From GCA-016699105 sp036518915 (GTDB lineage: Bacteria; Patescibacteriota; Saccharimonadia; UBA4664), in contig DATDME010000093.1 of the NCBI GenBank assembly GCA_036518915.1, forward strand, positions 1 to 5,877: a stretch of DNA of 5,877 nt. Reading direction: 5' to 3'. The translations under genes were made by a program, and so were the position numbers. Below are positions 1 to 4,965 of the stretch, piece after piece; position 1 is the stretch's first letter, and each line of letters starts with the position of its first letter. The notes below the pieces were generated by a model. The model was not told the origin of the DNA. It ran no database searches and worked only from the letters and a program-made list of their open reading frames with translations.

Positions 1-7
1 GACGGTT

Positions 8-68
8 CCTCCATTAACGGCCCCCTAGAACGGTTCCCCCTAGGGGTCAAACACACGTTAATCCGAGG
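8..68. repeat. Nested imperfect inverted repeat
   Basis: The outer arms pair CCTC (8-11) with GAGG (65-68) and ATTAACG (13-19) with CGTTAAT (56-62), with a small internal bulge between the two segments. Nested inside is a second stem, CCCCTAG (22-28) with CTAGGGG (40-46), around an 11-base loop. ACGGTTCC also occurs twice as a direct repeat (2-9 and 30-37), and ATCCGAGG recurs at 105-112. Neither strand has a clear run of T after the structure, so it does not look like a simple terminator. It could be a structured RNA, an operator or the edge of a repeat element. It lies beyond the terminator-like hairpin of the minus-strand gene and its role is unknown. Confidence 0.45.
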
Positions 69-131
69 GACGGCAGATTGCACCTAGCATTTTTGCCAAT
101 AATTATCCGAGGCAGTGGGCATAAATGGGAG

Positions 132-163
132 CGGCCGCCGGGGACGAGAGTCCTCGGCGGCCG
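132..163 (-). terminator. Strong GC hairpin, probable terminator of the 174-626 gene
   Basis: CGGCCGCCG (132-140) pairs perfectly with CGGCGGCCG (155-163). The stem continues through a G-T wobble and three more pairs to a 6-base loop at 145-150, giving about 13 paired positions. It starts 11 bases past the TAG stop of the minus-strand gene, the usual place for an intrinsic terminator. On the minus strand it is followed only by a weak T-containing stretch (CTCCCATTTAT), so the U-tract is poor. A stabilising 3' end hairpin is an alternative reading. Confidence 0.5.
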
Positions 164-173
164 GCTCGCGTGG

Positions 174-626
174 CTACGCGATGCGCACCACAGTGACCGC
201 AGGCAGGCCGTCCGCGATGGAGGCGACCAGCCTCCAGGCCAGATAGCGGCCTCCACTGCCATTGGGGGCGTAGACGTCCCCGAGCAATGGGGCCGGCACC
301 GTGGCGTAGGTGGCGCCGCCTGTGGACCAACCGTCCGCGTAGGCGGCCTCGGCGTAGTTCAGCCGCAGCGCGTCCGTGGGTTGGCCGGCCTGGTAGGCCT
401 TGACCAACGCGTCGCGAGCGGCGTAGGCCGCCTTGCGGGCGGCCTCCTCATTTGCCTCCTGCCTCTTCTGAAGGTTGCGCATTATTTCGATGACCTTCTC
501 GTCGTTCTCAATGGTGCTTGCCTGGGCTTGGAGGGCCCGGGCGGTCGCCGTTCCCTTGTCGGCCCGCGAGGCCATGACCTCGTAGGTCACGCCGACGCCG
601 AGGCCGGCGGTGATGGCGGCGGCCAC
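174..626 (-). CDS. Small membrane-anchored coiled-coil protein, unknown function
   Basis: The reading frame gives 150 residues from a GTG start and ends in TAG. Residues 1-18 are hydrophobic (AITAGLGVGVTYEVM) and look like the second half of a membrane helix or signal anchor. Residues about 30-80 are rich in Ala, Glu, Arg, Lys and Gln (IMRNLQKRQEANEEAARKAA) and should form a long charged helix or coiled coil. Residues 81-150 are Gly/Ala/Tyr-rich with a beta-like tail ending LPAVTVVRIA. I do not recognise the family. The frame stays open upstream to a stop at 708-710. A CTG codon at 663-665, overlapping the TGA of the preceding short frame, would add LIKPTPTIALSAIV and complete the membrane helix, so the GTG start is doubtful. 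Composition and amphipathic pattern favour this frame over the long opposite-strand frame covering 78-767. The gene lies in the same orientation as uvrB but has its own possible promoter at 852-857. An envelope location is inferred. Confidence 0.6.
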   Translation of the reverse strand: MAAAITAGLGVGVTYEVMASRADKGTATARALQAQASTIENDEKVIEIMRNLQKRQEANEEAARKAAYAARDALVKAYQAGQPTDALRLNYAEAAYADGWSTGGATYATVPAPLLGDVYAPNGSGGRYLAWRLVASIADGLPAVTVVRIA

Positions 627-661
627 GATGGCCGACAGGGCAATCGTAGGTGTAGGTTTGA

Positions 662-853
662 TCAGTCGGCCGGATGGGGCTTCCGCCGGGCAAACTGCTC
701 TGCGATTTCAACCTCACGCTGTGTCATATTATGGATGAACTCCTCGACCGCTTCCAGGGCGTGCTGAGCGACCAGGCACACCAGGGTTCACTCGCTGTCG
801 GAAAAGCTTGCCTTGTATGTATGGGCGCTACCAGGGCGGCGGCGTGCGGCCAT
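662..853 (-). pseudogene. Short coding-looking frame interrupted by TGA, upstream of the membrane coiled-coil gene
   Basis: Read from ATG at 851-853, the frame gives 21 residues ending FSDSE, then TGA at 788-790. It stays open in the same frame (TLVCLVAQHALEAVEEFIHN, then MTQREVEIAEQFARRKPHPAD) to a second TGA at 662-664. The part after the first TGA looks like two amphipathic helices with a basic RRK end. The next gene's hydrophobic helix begins at once in the -1 frame, with CTG 663-665 overlapping this TGA. One reading is a single ancestral protein (cytoplasmic helices, membrane helix, coiled coil) broken by a nonsense codon and a frameshift. The other is a real 39-residue gene from GTG 779-781, or a 21-residue one from ATG 725-727, translationally coupled to the next gene. 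A GAGGAG motif lies 12 bases before that ATG. The sequence alone does not decide between these. Confidence 0.35.
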
Positions 854-857
854 TATA
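852..857 (-). promoter_or_regulatory. Perfect -10 box (TATAAT) upstream of the small membrane protein locus
   Basis: On the minus strand, TTATAATGG lies in the gap after uvrB and carries a perfect TATAAT. No good -35 hexamer is visible at 16-18 bases upstream (GCCTTC at 17). It also overlaps the ATG of the interrupted short frame, so a transcript from here would not include that ATG. That would favour one of the later starts. I see no clear uvrB terminator between 858 and 909, only the 8-base palindrome GCTATAGC. Confidence 0.4.
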
Positions 858-909
858 ACTCCAGCGGGCGATCCGAAGGCTCGTGAGGACTGTATGGCTA
901 TAGCATAAA

Positions 910-2913
910 CTAGCGTCCGCGTACAGTTTTGCGAGGGGTTTTGGTCTTGCTGGTCGCCTTGATTTCGTCGATTTGGTCGCGCAGCAGGGCGGCTTTTTCG
1001 AACTGCAGGTTTTGGGCGGCCATGGTCATTTGCTCGGTCAGCTCTTTGATGAGACGGGCGCGGTCTTCTGCCGGGATGTCGTCGGGGTTGAATTCGCGGA
1101 CGTCGGCGGTTTCGGCGGCCTGCTCGGCCTGCATGCGCTCAGCCAGGGCTTTCTGGATGCCGGCCGGGGTGATGCCGTGCTCTTGGTTATATTTCTCCTG
1201 GATTTCACGGCGGGCCTTGGTGGTATCGATGGCGTAGCGCATGGAGTCGGTGATGCGGTCGGCGTACATAATGACGCGGCCTTCCACGTGACGGGCGGCC
1301 CGGCCGATGGTTTGAATGAGCGCCGCCTGGCCGCGGAGGAAGCCCTCTTTGTCGGCGTCGAGGATGGCGACCAGCGACACTTCGGGCAGATCGAGGCCCT
1401 CCCGGAGCAGGTTGATACCCACCACCACGTCGTAGACGCCGGCGCGCAGGTCTTGTAGGATGTCGACGCGGTCCAGCGTCTGCACCTCGGAGTGCAGGTA
1501 TTGCACCTTGATGCCGGCTTCTTTGAGGTACTCGGTGAGATCTTCGGCCATGCGTTTAGTGAGAGTCGTAACAAGTACGCGCTGGTGCTTGGCGATAGTG
1601 GCGCGAATTTCGGCGATGAGGTCGTCAATTTGGTGGTCGATGGGGCGTACGTCGATCAGCGGGTCAAGCAGGCCGGTTGGGCGGATAACTTGCTCCACCA
1701 CCTGGCTGGAGCGGGAGAGTTCGAAATCACTGGGCGTGGCCGACACGTATACCAGCTGGTTGATGTGGCGGTCGAACTCGGGATACTTGAGCGGGCGGTT
1801 GTCCAGGGCCGAGGGCAGGCGGAAGCCGTACTCGACGAGGGTTTCTTTGCGGGCGCGGTCGCCGTTGTACATGCCGCGGACCTGCGGGATGGTGATGTGT
1901 GATTCATCCACGAACAAGAGGTAGTCGTCCGGGAAATAATCGAGGAGGGTGGCGGGCTGCTCGCCGGGCTCACGTTCACTCAGGTAGCGCGAGTAATTTT
2001 CAATGCCGGGCACCATGCCGGTTTCGGTGAGCATTTCCATGTCGAAGCGGGTGCGTTGCTCGAGGCGCTGGGCTTCCAGGAGCTTGCCGGACGCCTTGAG
2101 CTGGAGCAGGCGCTCGTCGAGCTCTTCGCCGATGGCGGCCACAGCGCGTTGGAGCTTTTCTTGCGGGGTGACGTGGTGTTTGGCCGGGAAGATTTTGAGT
2201 TCTTTACGCTCGCTGAGCATCTCGCCGGTCAGCGGATCAACCTGGCGGATGCGCTCCAGTTCATCGCCGAAGAATTCGAGGCGGAAAGCGGTTTCGTCGC
2301 CAATCGGGAAGACATCAATGACGTCGCCGCGCACCCGGAAGTTGCCGCGGGCGAACTCAATATCGTTGCGCTTGTACTGTATATCCGTGAGCTGGCGCAG
2401 GAGCTTGTCGCGCAGGCGGCGCTCCCCTACTTTGAGGTCGACGGTCATGGCGGTGTAGTCGGACACATTGCCTAGGCCGTAGATACAGCTCACCGAGGCC
2501 ACAATAATCACATCGCGGCGGGTCAGCAGGCTCATGGTGGCAGCGTGGCGCAGACGATCGATTTCCTCGTTGATGGAGGAATCTTTTTCAATGTAGGTGT
2601 CGGAGCGCGGAATGTAAGCTTCCGGTTGGTAATAGTCGTAATAACTTACAAAATACTGGACGGCGTTATCGGGGAAGAAGGCCCGAAATTCCGCATACAG
2701 CTGGGCGGCCAGGGTTTTGTTGTGGCTCAGAATTAATGTGGGCCGTTGCTGCTGCTGAATGATATTGGCCATGGTAAACGTCTTGCCCGAGCCCGTGACG
2801 CCGAGCAAGGTTTGCTCGCGGTCACGACGCTGCAAGCCCTCCACCAATTTCTTGATGGCCTGGGGCTGGTCGCCGGACGGCTGATACTGGCTGGCAAGAC
2901 GGAACTCACTCAT
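910..2913 (-). CDS. uvrB: Excinuclease ABC subunit B (UvrB)
   Basis: UvrB is the damage-verifying helicase-fold ATPase of nucleotide excision repair. It loads with UvrA, opens the DNA at a lesion and recruits UvrC for dual incision in the cytoplasm. The protein is 667 residues, normal for the family, and ends in TAG. Visible motifs: Walker A GVTGSGKT (38-45); the aromatic beta-hairpin YYDYYQPEAYIP (91-102) that clamps DNA; a DESH Walker B motif (336-339); SATPSD (391-396); helicase motif V/VI region INLLREGLDLP (500-510) and QTIGRAAR (534-541); and a C-terminal UVR domain (about 619-652) with LQFEKAALLRDQI for UvrC contact. I chose ATG at 2911-2913 because MSEFRLASQYQPSGDQP matches the usual N-terminus and a perfect -10 box lies 6 bases before it. 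The frame itself extends 12 codons further upstream to 2949. One oddity is FLRGQAALIQTIGR, where many UvrBs have a FLRS-x-x-S-LIQTIGR form. Confidence 0.98.
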   Translation of the reverse strand: MSEFRLASQYQPSGDQPQAIKKLVEGLQRRDREQTLLGVTGSGKTFTMANIIQQQQRPTLILSHNKTLAAQLYAEFRAFFPDNAVQYFVSYYDYYQPEAYIPRSDTYIEKDSSINEEIDRLRHAATMSLLTRRDVIIVASVSCIYGLGNVSDYTAMTVDLKVGERRLRDKLLRQLTDIQYKRNDIEFARGNFRVRGDVIDVFPIGDETAFRLEFFGDELERIRQVDPLTGEMLSERKELKIFPAKHHVTPQEKLQRAVAAIGEELDERLLQLKASGKLLEAQRLEQRTRFDMEMLTETGMVPGIENYSRYLSEREPGEQPATLLDYFPDDYLLFVDESHITIPQVRGMYNGDRARKETLVEYGFRLPSALDNRPLKYPEFDRHINQLVYVSATPSDFELSRSSQVVEQVIRPTGLLDPLIDVRPIDHQIDDLIAEIRATIAKHQRVLVTTLTKRMAEDLTEYLKEAGIKVQYLHSEVQTLDRVDILQDLRAGVYDVVVGINLLREGLDLPEVSLVAILDADKEGFLRGQAALIQTIGRAARHVEGRVIMYADRITDSMRYAIDTTKARREIQEKYNQEHGITPAGIQKALAERMQAEQAAETADVREFNPDDIPAEDRARLIKELTEQMTMAAQNLQFEKAALLRDQIDEIKATSKTKTPRKTVRGR

Positions 2914-2919
2914 GAGGTT

Positions 2920-2925
2920 ATTATA
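2920..2925 (-). promoter_or_regulatory. uvrB -10 box, leaderless geometry
   Basis: TATAAT is followed on the minus strand by AACCTC and then the uvrB ATG. A transcript starting 6-7 bases after the box would begin at, or next to, the start codon. No Shine-Dalgarno sequence precedes the ATG. The -35 candidate at 17-base spacing is TGGCGA (2943-2948), which is weak. Leaderless translation is inferred from the geometry. Confidence 0.65.
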
Positions 2926-2929
2926 ACCC

Positions 2930-2944
2930 GTTCGGCCCGCGTTC
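2930..2944. promoter_or_regulatory. Possible LexA operator, GTTC-N7-GTTC
   Basis: On the plus strand, GTTC (2930-2933) and GTTC (2941-2944) are separated by exactly 7 bases (GGCCCGC). GTTC-N7-GTTC is the known LexA recognition pattern of Alphaproteobacteria. It lies in the spacer just upstream of the uvrB -10 box, where a bound repressor would block RNA polymerase, and uvrB is a classical SOS gene. The organism does not otherwise look alphaproteobacterial, so the assignment to LexA is inference from pattern and position. Confidence 0.4.
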
Positions 2945-2946
2945 GC

Positions 2947-2974
2947 CACGTGCTGGATCTCACGTGCTGGATCT
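2947..2974. repeat. Tandem duplication of 14 bases
   Basis: CACGTGCTGGATCT occurs twice back to back (2947-2960 and 2961-2974), followed by a partial CAC. Each unit begins with the palindrome CACGTG. It sits upstream of the uvrB promoter in the divergent intergenic region. It may be a duplicated operator or simply replication slippage. Confidence 0.85.
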
Positions 2975-2978
2975 CACC

Positions 2979-3004
2979 AGATTTGGTCGTGAGATTTGGT
3001 CGTG
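2979..3004. repeat. Tandem duplication of 13 bases
   Basis: AGATTTGGTCGTG occurs twice back to back (2979-2991 and 2992-3004), only 4 bases after the preceding tandem pair. A partial relative, AGATTTG, recurs at 3021-3027. GTGCTG, shared with the first repeat family, recurs at 3002-3007. The two independent doublets together fill most of the intergenic space between uvrB and the divergent gene. Confidence 0.85.
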
Positions 3005-3041
3005 CTGCCAACGATTCTTCAGATTTGAGGTGTATTGTAAA

Positions 3042-3099
3042 AGGTGGCCACGGAGAGTCCGTGGCAGCAACTTGAACTTGGGACACCTGGAGAGAGGTG
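3042..3099 (+). promoter_or_regulatory. Structured leader with alternative pairing around the ribosome-binding site
   Basis: A perfect 8-base stem, GCCACGGA (3047-3054) with TCCGTGGC (3058-3065), closes a GAG loop. Further on, CACCT (3084-3088) can pair with AGGTG at 3095-3099, which is the Shine-Dalgarno of the downstream ATG. It can equally pair with an identical AGGTG at 3042-3046, immediately before the first hairpin. The two pairings exclude each other, so the ribosome site could be hidden or exposed. No known riboswitch class is recognised. If translation actually starts at GTG 3044, this stretch is coding. Confidence 0.35.
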
Positions 3100-3103
3100 G
3101 CGC

Positions 3104-4282
3104 ATGTTAGACCTAACACCGCGTCTGGCGGGTAGTACGCCCATCCATCAACGGTGGAAACCGCTGCGACTGCCACCAAAGCACCAAACCACGCGGTGGA
3201 TTGTGATGCTGCTCGTGGCGGTCACGGTGGAGTTGGCCGTGCTGACGCTGTGGCTCGTGGAGACCATTGTGCCGATGCCGGCCTGGCCGGTAGCCACGCT
3301 GATATTCTTTGGGCTGGCGGCGTTCACGGTCTACCTGGCCTGGGGAGCGGCGCTCGACAATGCCTGCAGTTGGCAGGACCTCGACCCGCCGAACTCTACA
3401 CCGACGGACTGCGTGTCCCAGCGCACGGCCTCGGTGTGGCGCGTGCACTCCACACCGGGCGACTGGGCCTGGTTCGCCGCGACATTTGGCATGACGGACT
3501 GGCTACTCAACCAGCCGTTTCGCTGGATGCTCAGCCAGCTGCTCCGGCGCGATACCAACTTGCCGGTTGTGCCGCAGTTGCTATCATGGCACATCGCCAT
3601 GTTCGTGGCGGGCGCGCTGGCGCTGCGGGTGATGTATGCCCGCGTCGACGATCTACCGGTTTTCAAAGACCTCATGGTCGACAGCGCTGTCATCAGCGCT
3701 GACCGGGCTGCTAACTGGCGCCGTATCGTTACCATCATGTTAGCGACGTTGGCCGCGATGGGTTTGGCGATTCCAACGCTGGTTGCGGGAATAGGTATCA
3801 TCTCTGCGCCGCGTGAGGAGATACTGCCCAGCCCAACCGCCGCCAAGTCAGTTGGCCAGGCTTCGCCGTCGGCCGCGCCCACCCCGCCGCCCGCGGGTAA
3901 TACGGCGACGCCCGGCAGCGCCAATGCCCCAGGGCGCGGTCAGACCGGGTCTACGCCGGGTCGGCACGCCGGATCGGCGCCGAACGCTCCGGGCGCGTCG
4001 CCATCCACCAGCCAGCCGGCCACCGGTGTGGCCATGTTCTACGCCCGCGGTTCGGCCTGGCCCCAGGCCAACGGACACCCGGACTGGTGCCTGTCGAGCA
4101 CGGTCCCGGTCGACGAGAACGCCGTTGTGACCGCGAACGGTTGGTCTGTCACCTGCCACGTCGTTGATACGATACCCCGCGGCAGTCGGGCCATGGTTAC
4201 CTTGTCTCCCGAGCTTTTCGGGGAGTTGGCGCCCCCAGAGCAGGGCCTCGTATCTGTGACCGTGGTTTCGAGTTCAGGATAA
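3104..4282 (+). CDS. Multi-spanning membrane protein with stalk and C-terminal RlpA-like double-psi beta-barrel
   Basis: The protein is 392 residues, ending in TAA. Hydrophobic segments lie at about 32-52 (WIVMLLVAVTVELAVLTLWLV), 61-81, 158-178 and 207-234. A Pro/Ala/Ser/Thr/Gly stalk follows at about 240-307. The final domain (about 308-389) begins GVAMFYARG, as RlpA-like domains often begin with GVA followed by an aromatic pair. It continues with NGWSVTCHVVDTIPRGSRAM, then LSPELFGELAP and GLVSVTV. This follows the order of a double-psi beta-barrel: an Asp-containing strand, a D/T-L-S turn with helix, then the G-V-x-x-V strand. Cys329 and Cys351 could form a disulfide. RlpA-type domains act on or bind peptidoglycan; here the usual DLS Asp is Thr (VTLS), so activity is uncertain. 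I prefer ATG 3104 because GAGAGGTG precedes it at normal spacing. GTG 3044 would add 20 residues. The gene is divergent from uvrB. An envelope role is inferred, and the barrel call is by eye. Confidence 0.75.
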   Translation: MLDLTPRLAGSTPIHQRWKPLRLPPKHQTTRWIVMLLVAVTVELAVLTLWLVETIVPMPAWPVATLIFFGLAAFTVYLAWGAALDNACSWQDLDPPNSTPTDCVSQRTASVWRVHSTPGDWAWFAATFGMTDWLLNQPFRWMLSQLLRRDTNLPVVPQLLSWHIAMFVAGALALRVMYARVDDLPVFKDLMVDSAVISADRAANWRRIVTIMLATLAAMGLAIPTLVAGIGIISAPREEILPSPTAAKSVGQASPSAAPTPPPAGNTATPGSANAPGRGQTGSTPGRHAGSAPNAPGASPSTSQPATGVAMFYARGSAWPQANGHPDWCLSSTVPVDENAVVTANGWSVTCHVVDTIPRGSRAMVTLSPELFGELAPPEQGLVSVTVVSSSG

Positions 4283-4284
4283 AA

Positions 4285-4310
4285 TTACAGGCTTTGTGCT
4301 TGTGGTTTTT
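4285..4310 (+). terminator. Intrinsic terminator after the membrane-DPBB gene
   Basis: ACAGGC (4287-4292) pairs with GCTTGT (4298-4303) with one G-T wobble around the loop TTTGT. Two further T-G wobbles extend the stem to 4285 and 4305. TTTTT (4306-4310) follows directly. It starts 3 bases after the TAA stop, in the 80-base gap between two convergent genes. Confidence 0.6.
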
Positions 4311-4319
4311 CTATTCCTT

Positions 4320-4351
4320 GGTTCGAGCTGTCAGAATTGGCGGTTCGAACC
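4320..4351. repeat. GGTTCGA direct repeat and GGTTCGAACC palindrome between convergent genes
   Basis: GGTTCGA occurs at 4320-4326 and 4342-4348, 22 bases apart. The second copy is part of a perfect 10-base palindrome, GGTTCGAACC (4342-4351). It resembles a tRNA T-loop, but the bases on either side do not form a T-stem and no acceptor partner is found upstream, so it is not an intact tRNA. Its function is unknown. Confidence 0.4.
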
Positions 4352-4362
4352 CTGTCCCGCAT

Positions 4363-4935
4363 TTATTCCATTGGCGGGTTGGCGCCCTGTTCTTGCAGGT
4401 GCTGCATCCAGTGTTCGTGCTGCTGCAGCGCGTCATCGGCTATTTGCGTGGGGTTGGAAACGTTATGGAAGATAAACTTTTCTTGCTCACCGGCCGACTG
4501 CACCGTCACGTCGCCGTAGTTGAGGATCGTTTGAAACAGTCCAGCCTTGCGCCCGGTAACGTCCTCAACCTGGCGATAGTTCAGCTGCGACACCCGGCGG
4601 CCGAACAGCCCCACCTGCTCCACATAAACCAAATGGATGTTCGTAAAAATGAGCACGTTGTGGCGGTAAACGTAGAATCCGATCAGCAAGATGAGCGCCG
4701 CCAACACCGACGTCACACCTACCATCGCCACGATAATGGAGGGAGGAAATGGCACCATATCTGGGAAGTGACTGACCGCATAGCCCAATCCCAGGGCAAA
4801 TAACTCCAGAGCTATAGACCCAGACACCGTGGGGAGCAGGTCAATCAAGCTCCGATAGACAATGCGTTGCACGGTCTCGCCCTCATCAAGGGTGATGCCA
4901 AGATCAAACGGTAGTGGCGGCGGTTGTGGGTTCAT
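4363..4935 (-). CDS. PH-like (bPH/YdbS-type) domain membrane protein
   Basis: The protein is 190 residues with an ATG start and TAA stop. A short Pro-rich N-terminus and a conserved-looking LDEGETVQRIVYRS segment (about 16-29) lead into two membrane helices, at about 33-56 (IALELFALGLGYAV) and 66-89 (SIIVAMVGVTSVLAALILLIGFYV). A beta-rich domain follows at about 92-160, containing FTNIHLVYVEQVGLFGRR, LNYRQVEDVTGRKAGL and NYGDVTVQSAGEQEKFIFHNV. A C-terminal helix runs to about 182. This order, with the TN-x-R/H-h-h-Y start and the Q-V-E-D-V strand, is that of bacterial PH-like membrane proteins (the former DUF304 group), whose biochemical role is mostly unknown. It lies 30 bases downstream of the CAP gene in the same direction, so it may share its transcript. 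It also has its own -10-like TAAAAT 6 bases before the ATG and no Shine-Dalgarno sequence. Confidence 0.85.
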   Translation of the reverse strand: MNPQPPPLPFDLGITLDEGETVQRIVYRSLIDLLPTVSGSIALELFALGLGYAVSHFPDMVPFPPSIIVAMVGVTSVLAALILLIGFYVYRHNVLIFTNIHLVYVEQVGLFGRRVSQLNYRQVEDVTGRKAGLFQTILNYGDVTVQSAGEQEKFIFHNVSNPTQIADDALQQHEHWMQHLQEQGANPPME

Positions 4936-4941
4936 GGCGCT

Positions 4942-4947
4942 ATTTTA
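4942..4947 (-). promoter_or_regulatory. -10 box of the PH-domain gene, leaderless geometry
   Basis: On the minus strand, TAAAAT is followed by AGCGCC and then ATG, the same 6-base spacing as TATAAT before uvrB. There is no Shine-Dalgarno sequence. No convincing -35 is seen (GCTAAA at 17-base spacing). It falls within the 30-base gap after the CAP stop codon. Confidence 0.5.
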
Positions 4948-4965
4948 CACGACTTTGGGCCGGTT

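Noticed and set aside
78..106. Plus-strand promoter (TTGCAC, 17 bases, AATTAT)
   Set aside because: Only 3/6 and 4/6 matches to consensus, and it leads only into antisense sequence.
78..767. Long plus-strand open frame (229 codons)
   Set aside because: It starts at TTG, has Gly/Arg/His-heavy composition typical of an antisense shadow in GC-rich DNA, and runs opposite a frame with clear coiled-coil and membrane-helix patterns.
662..853. TGA recoding as Trp or Gly to read through the interrupted frame
   Set aside because: All five main genes end in TAG or TAA, but about 1,700 of their codons contain no in-frame TGA. A reassigned codon should appear often, so the standard code is favoured.
973..2475. 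Several plus-strand open frames opposite uvrB
   Set aside because: The opposite strand encodes a full-length UvrB with all motifs; these frames are antisense shadows.
3033..3038. TATTGT as the -10 box of the 3104 gene
   Set aside because: Only four of six matches, with no -35 partner at the right distance, so it is not listed as a feature.
4283..4370. Intact tRNA gene between the convergent genes
   Set aside because: Only the T-loop-like GGTTCGAA is present. The flanking bases do not form a T-stem, and no D-arm, anticodon arm or 5' acceptor strand can be laid out.
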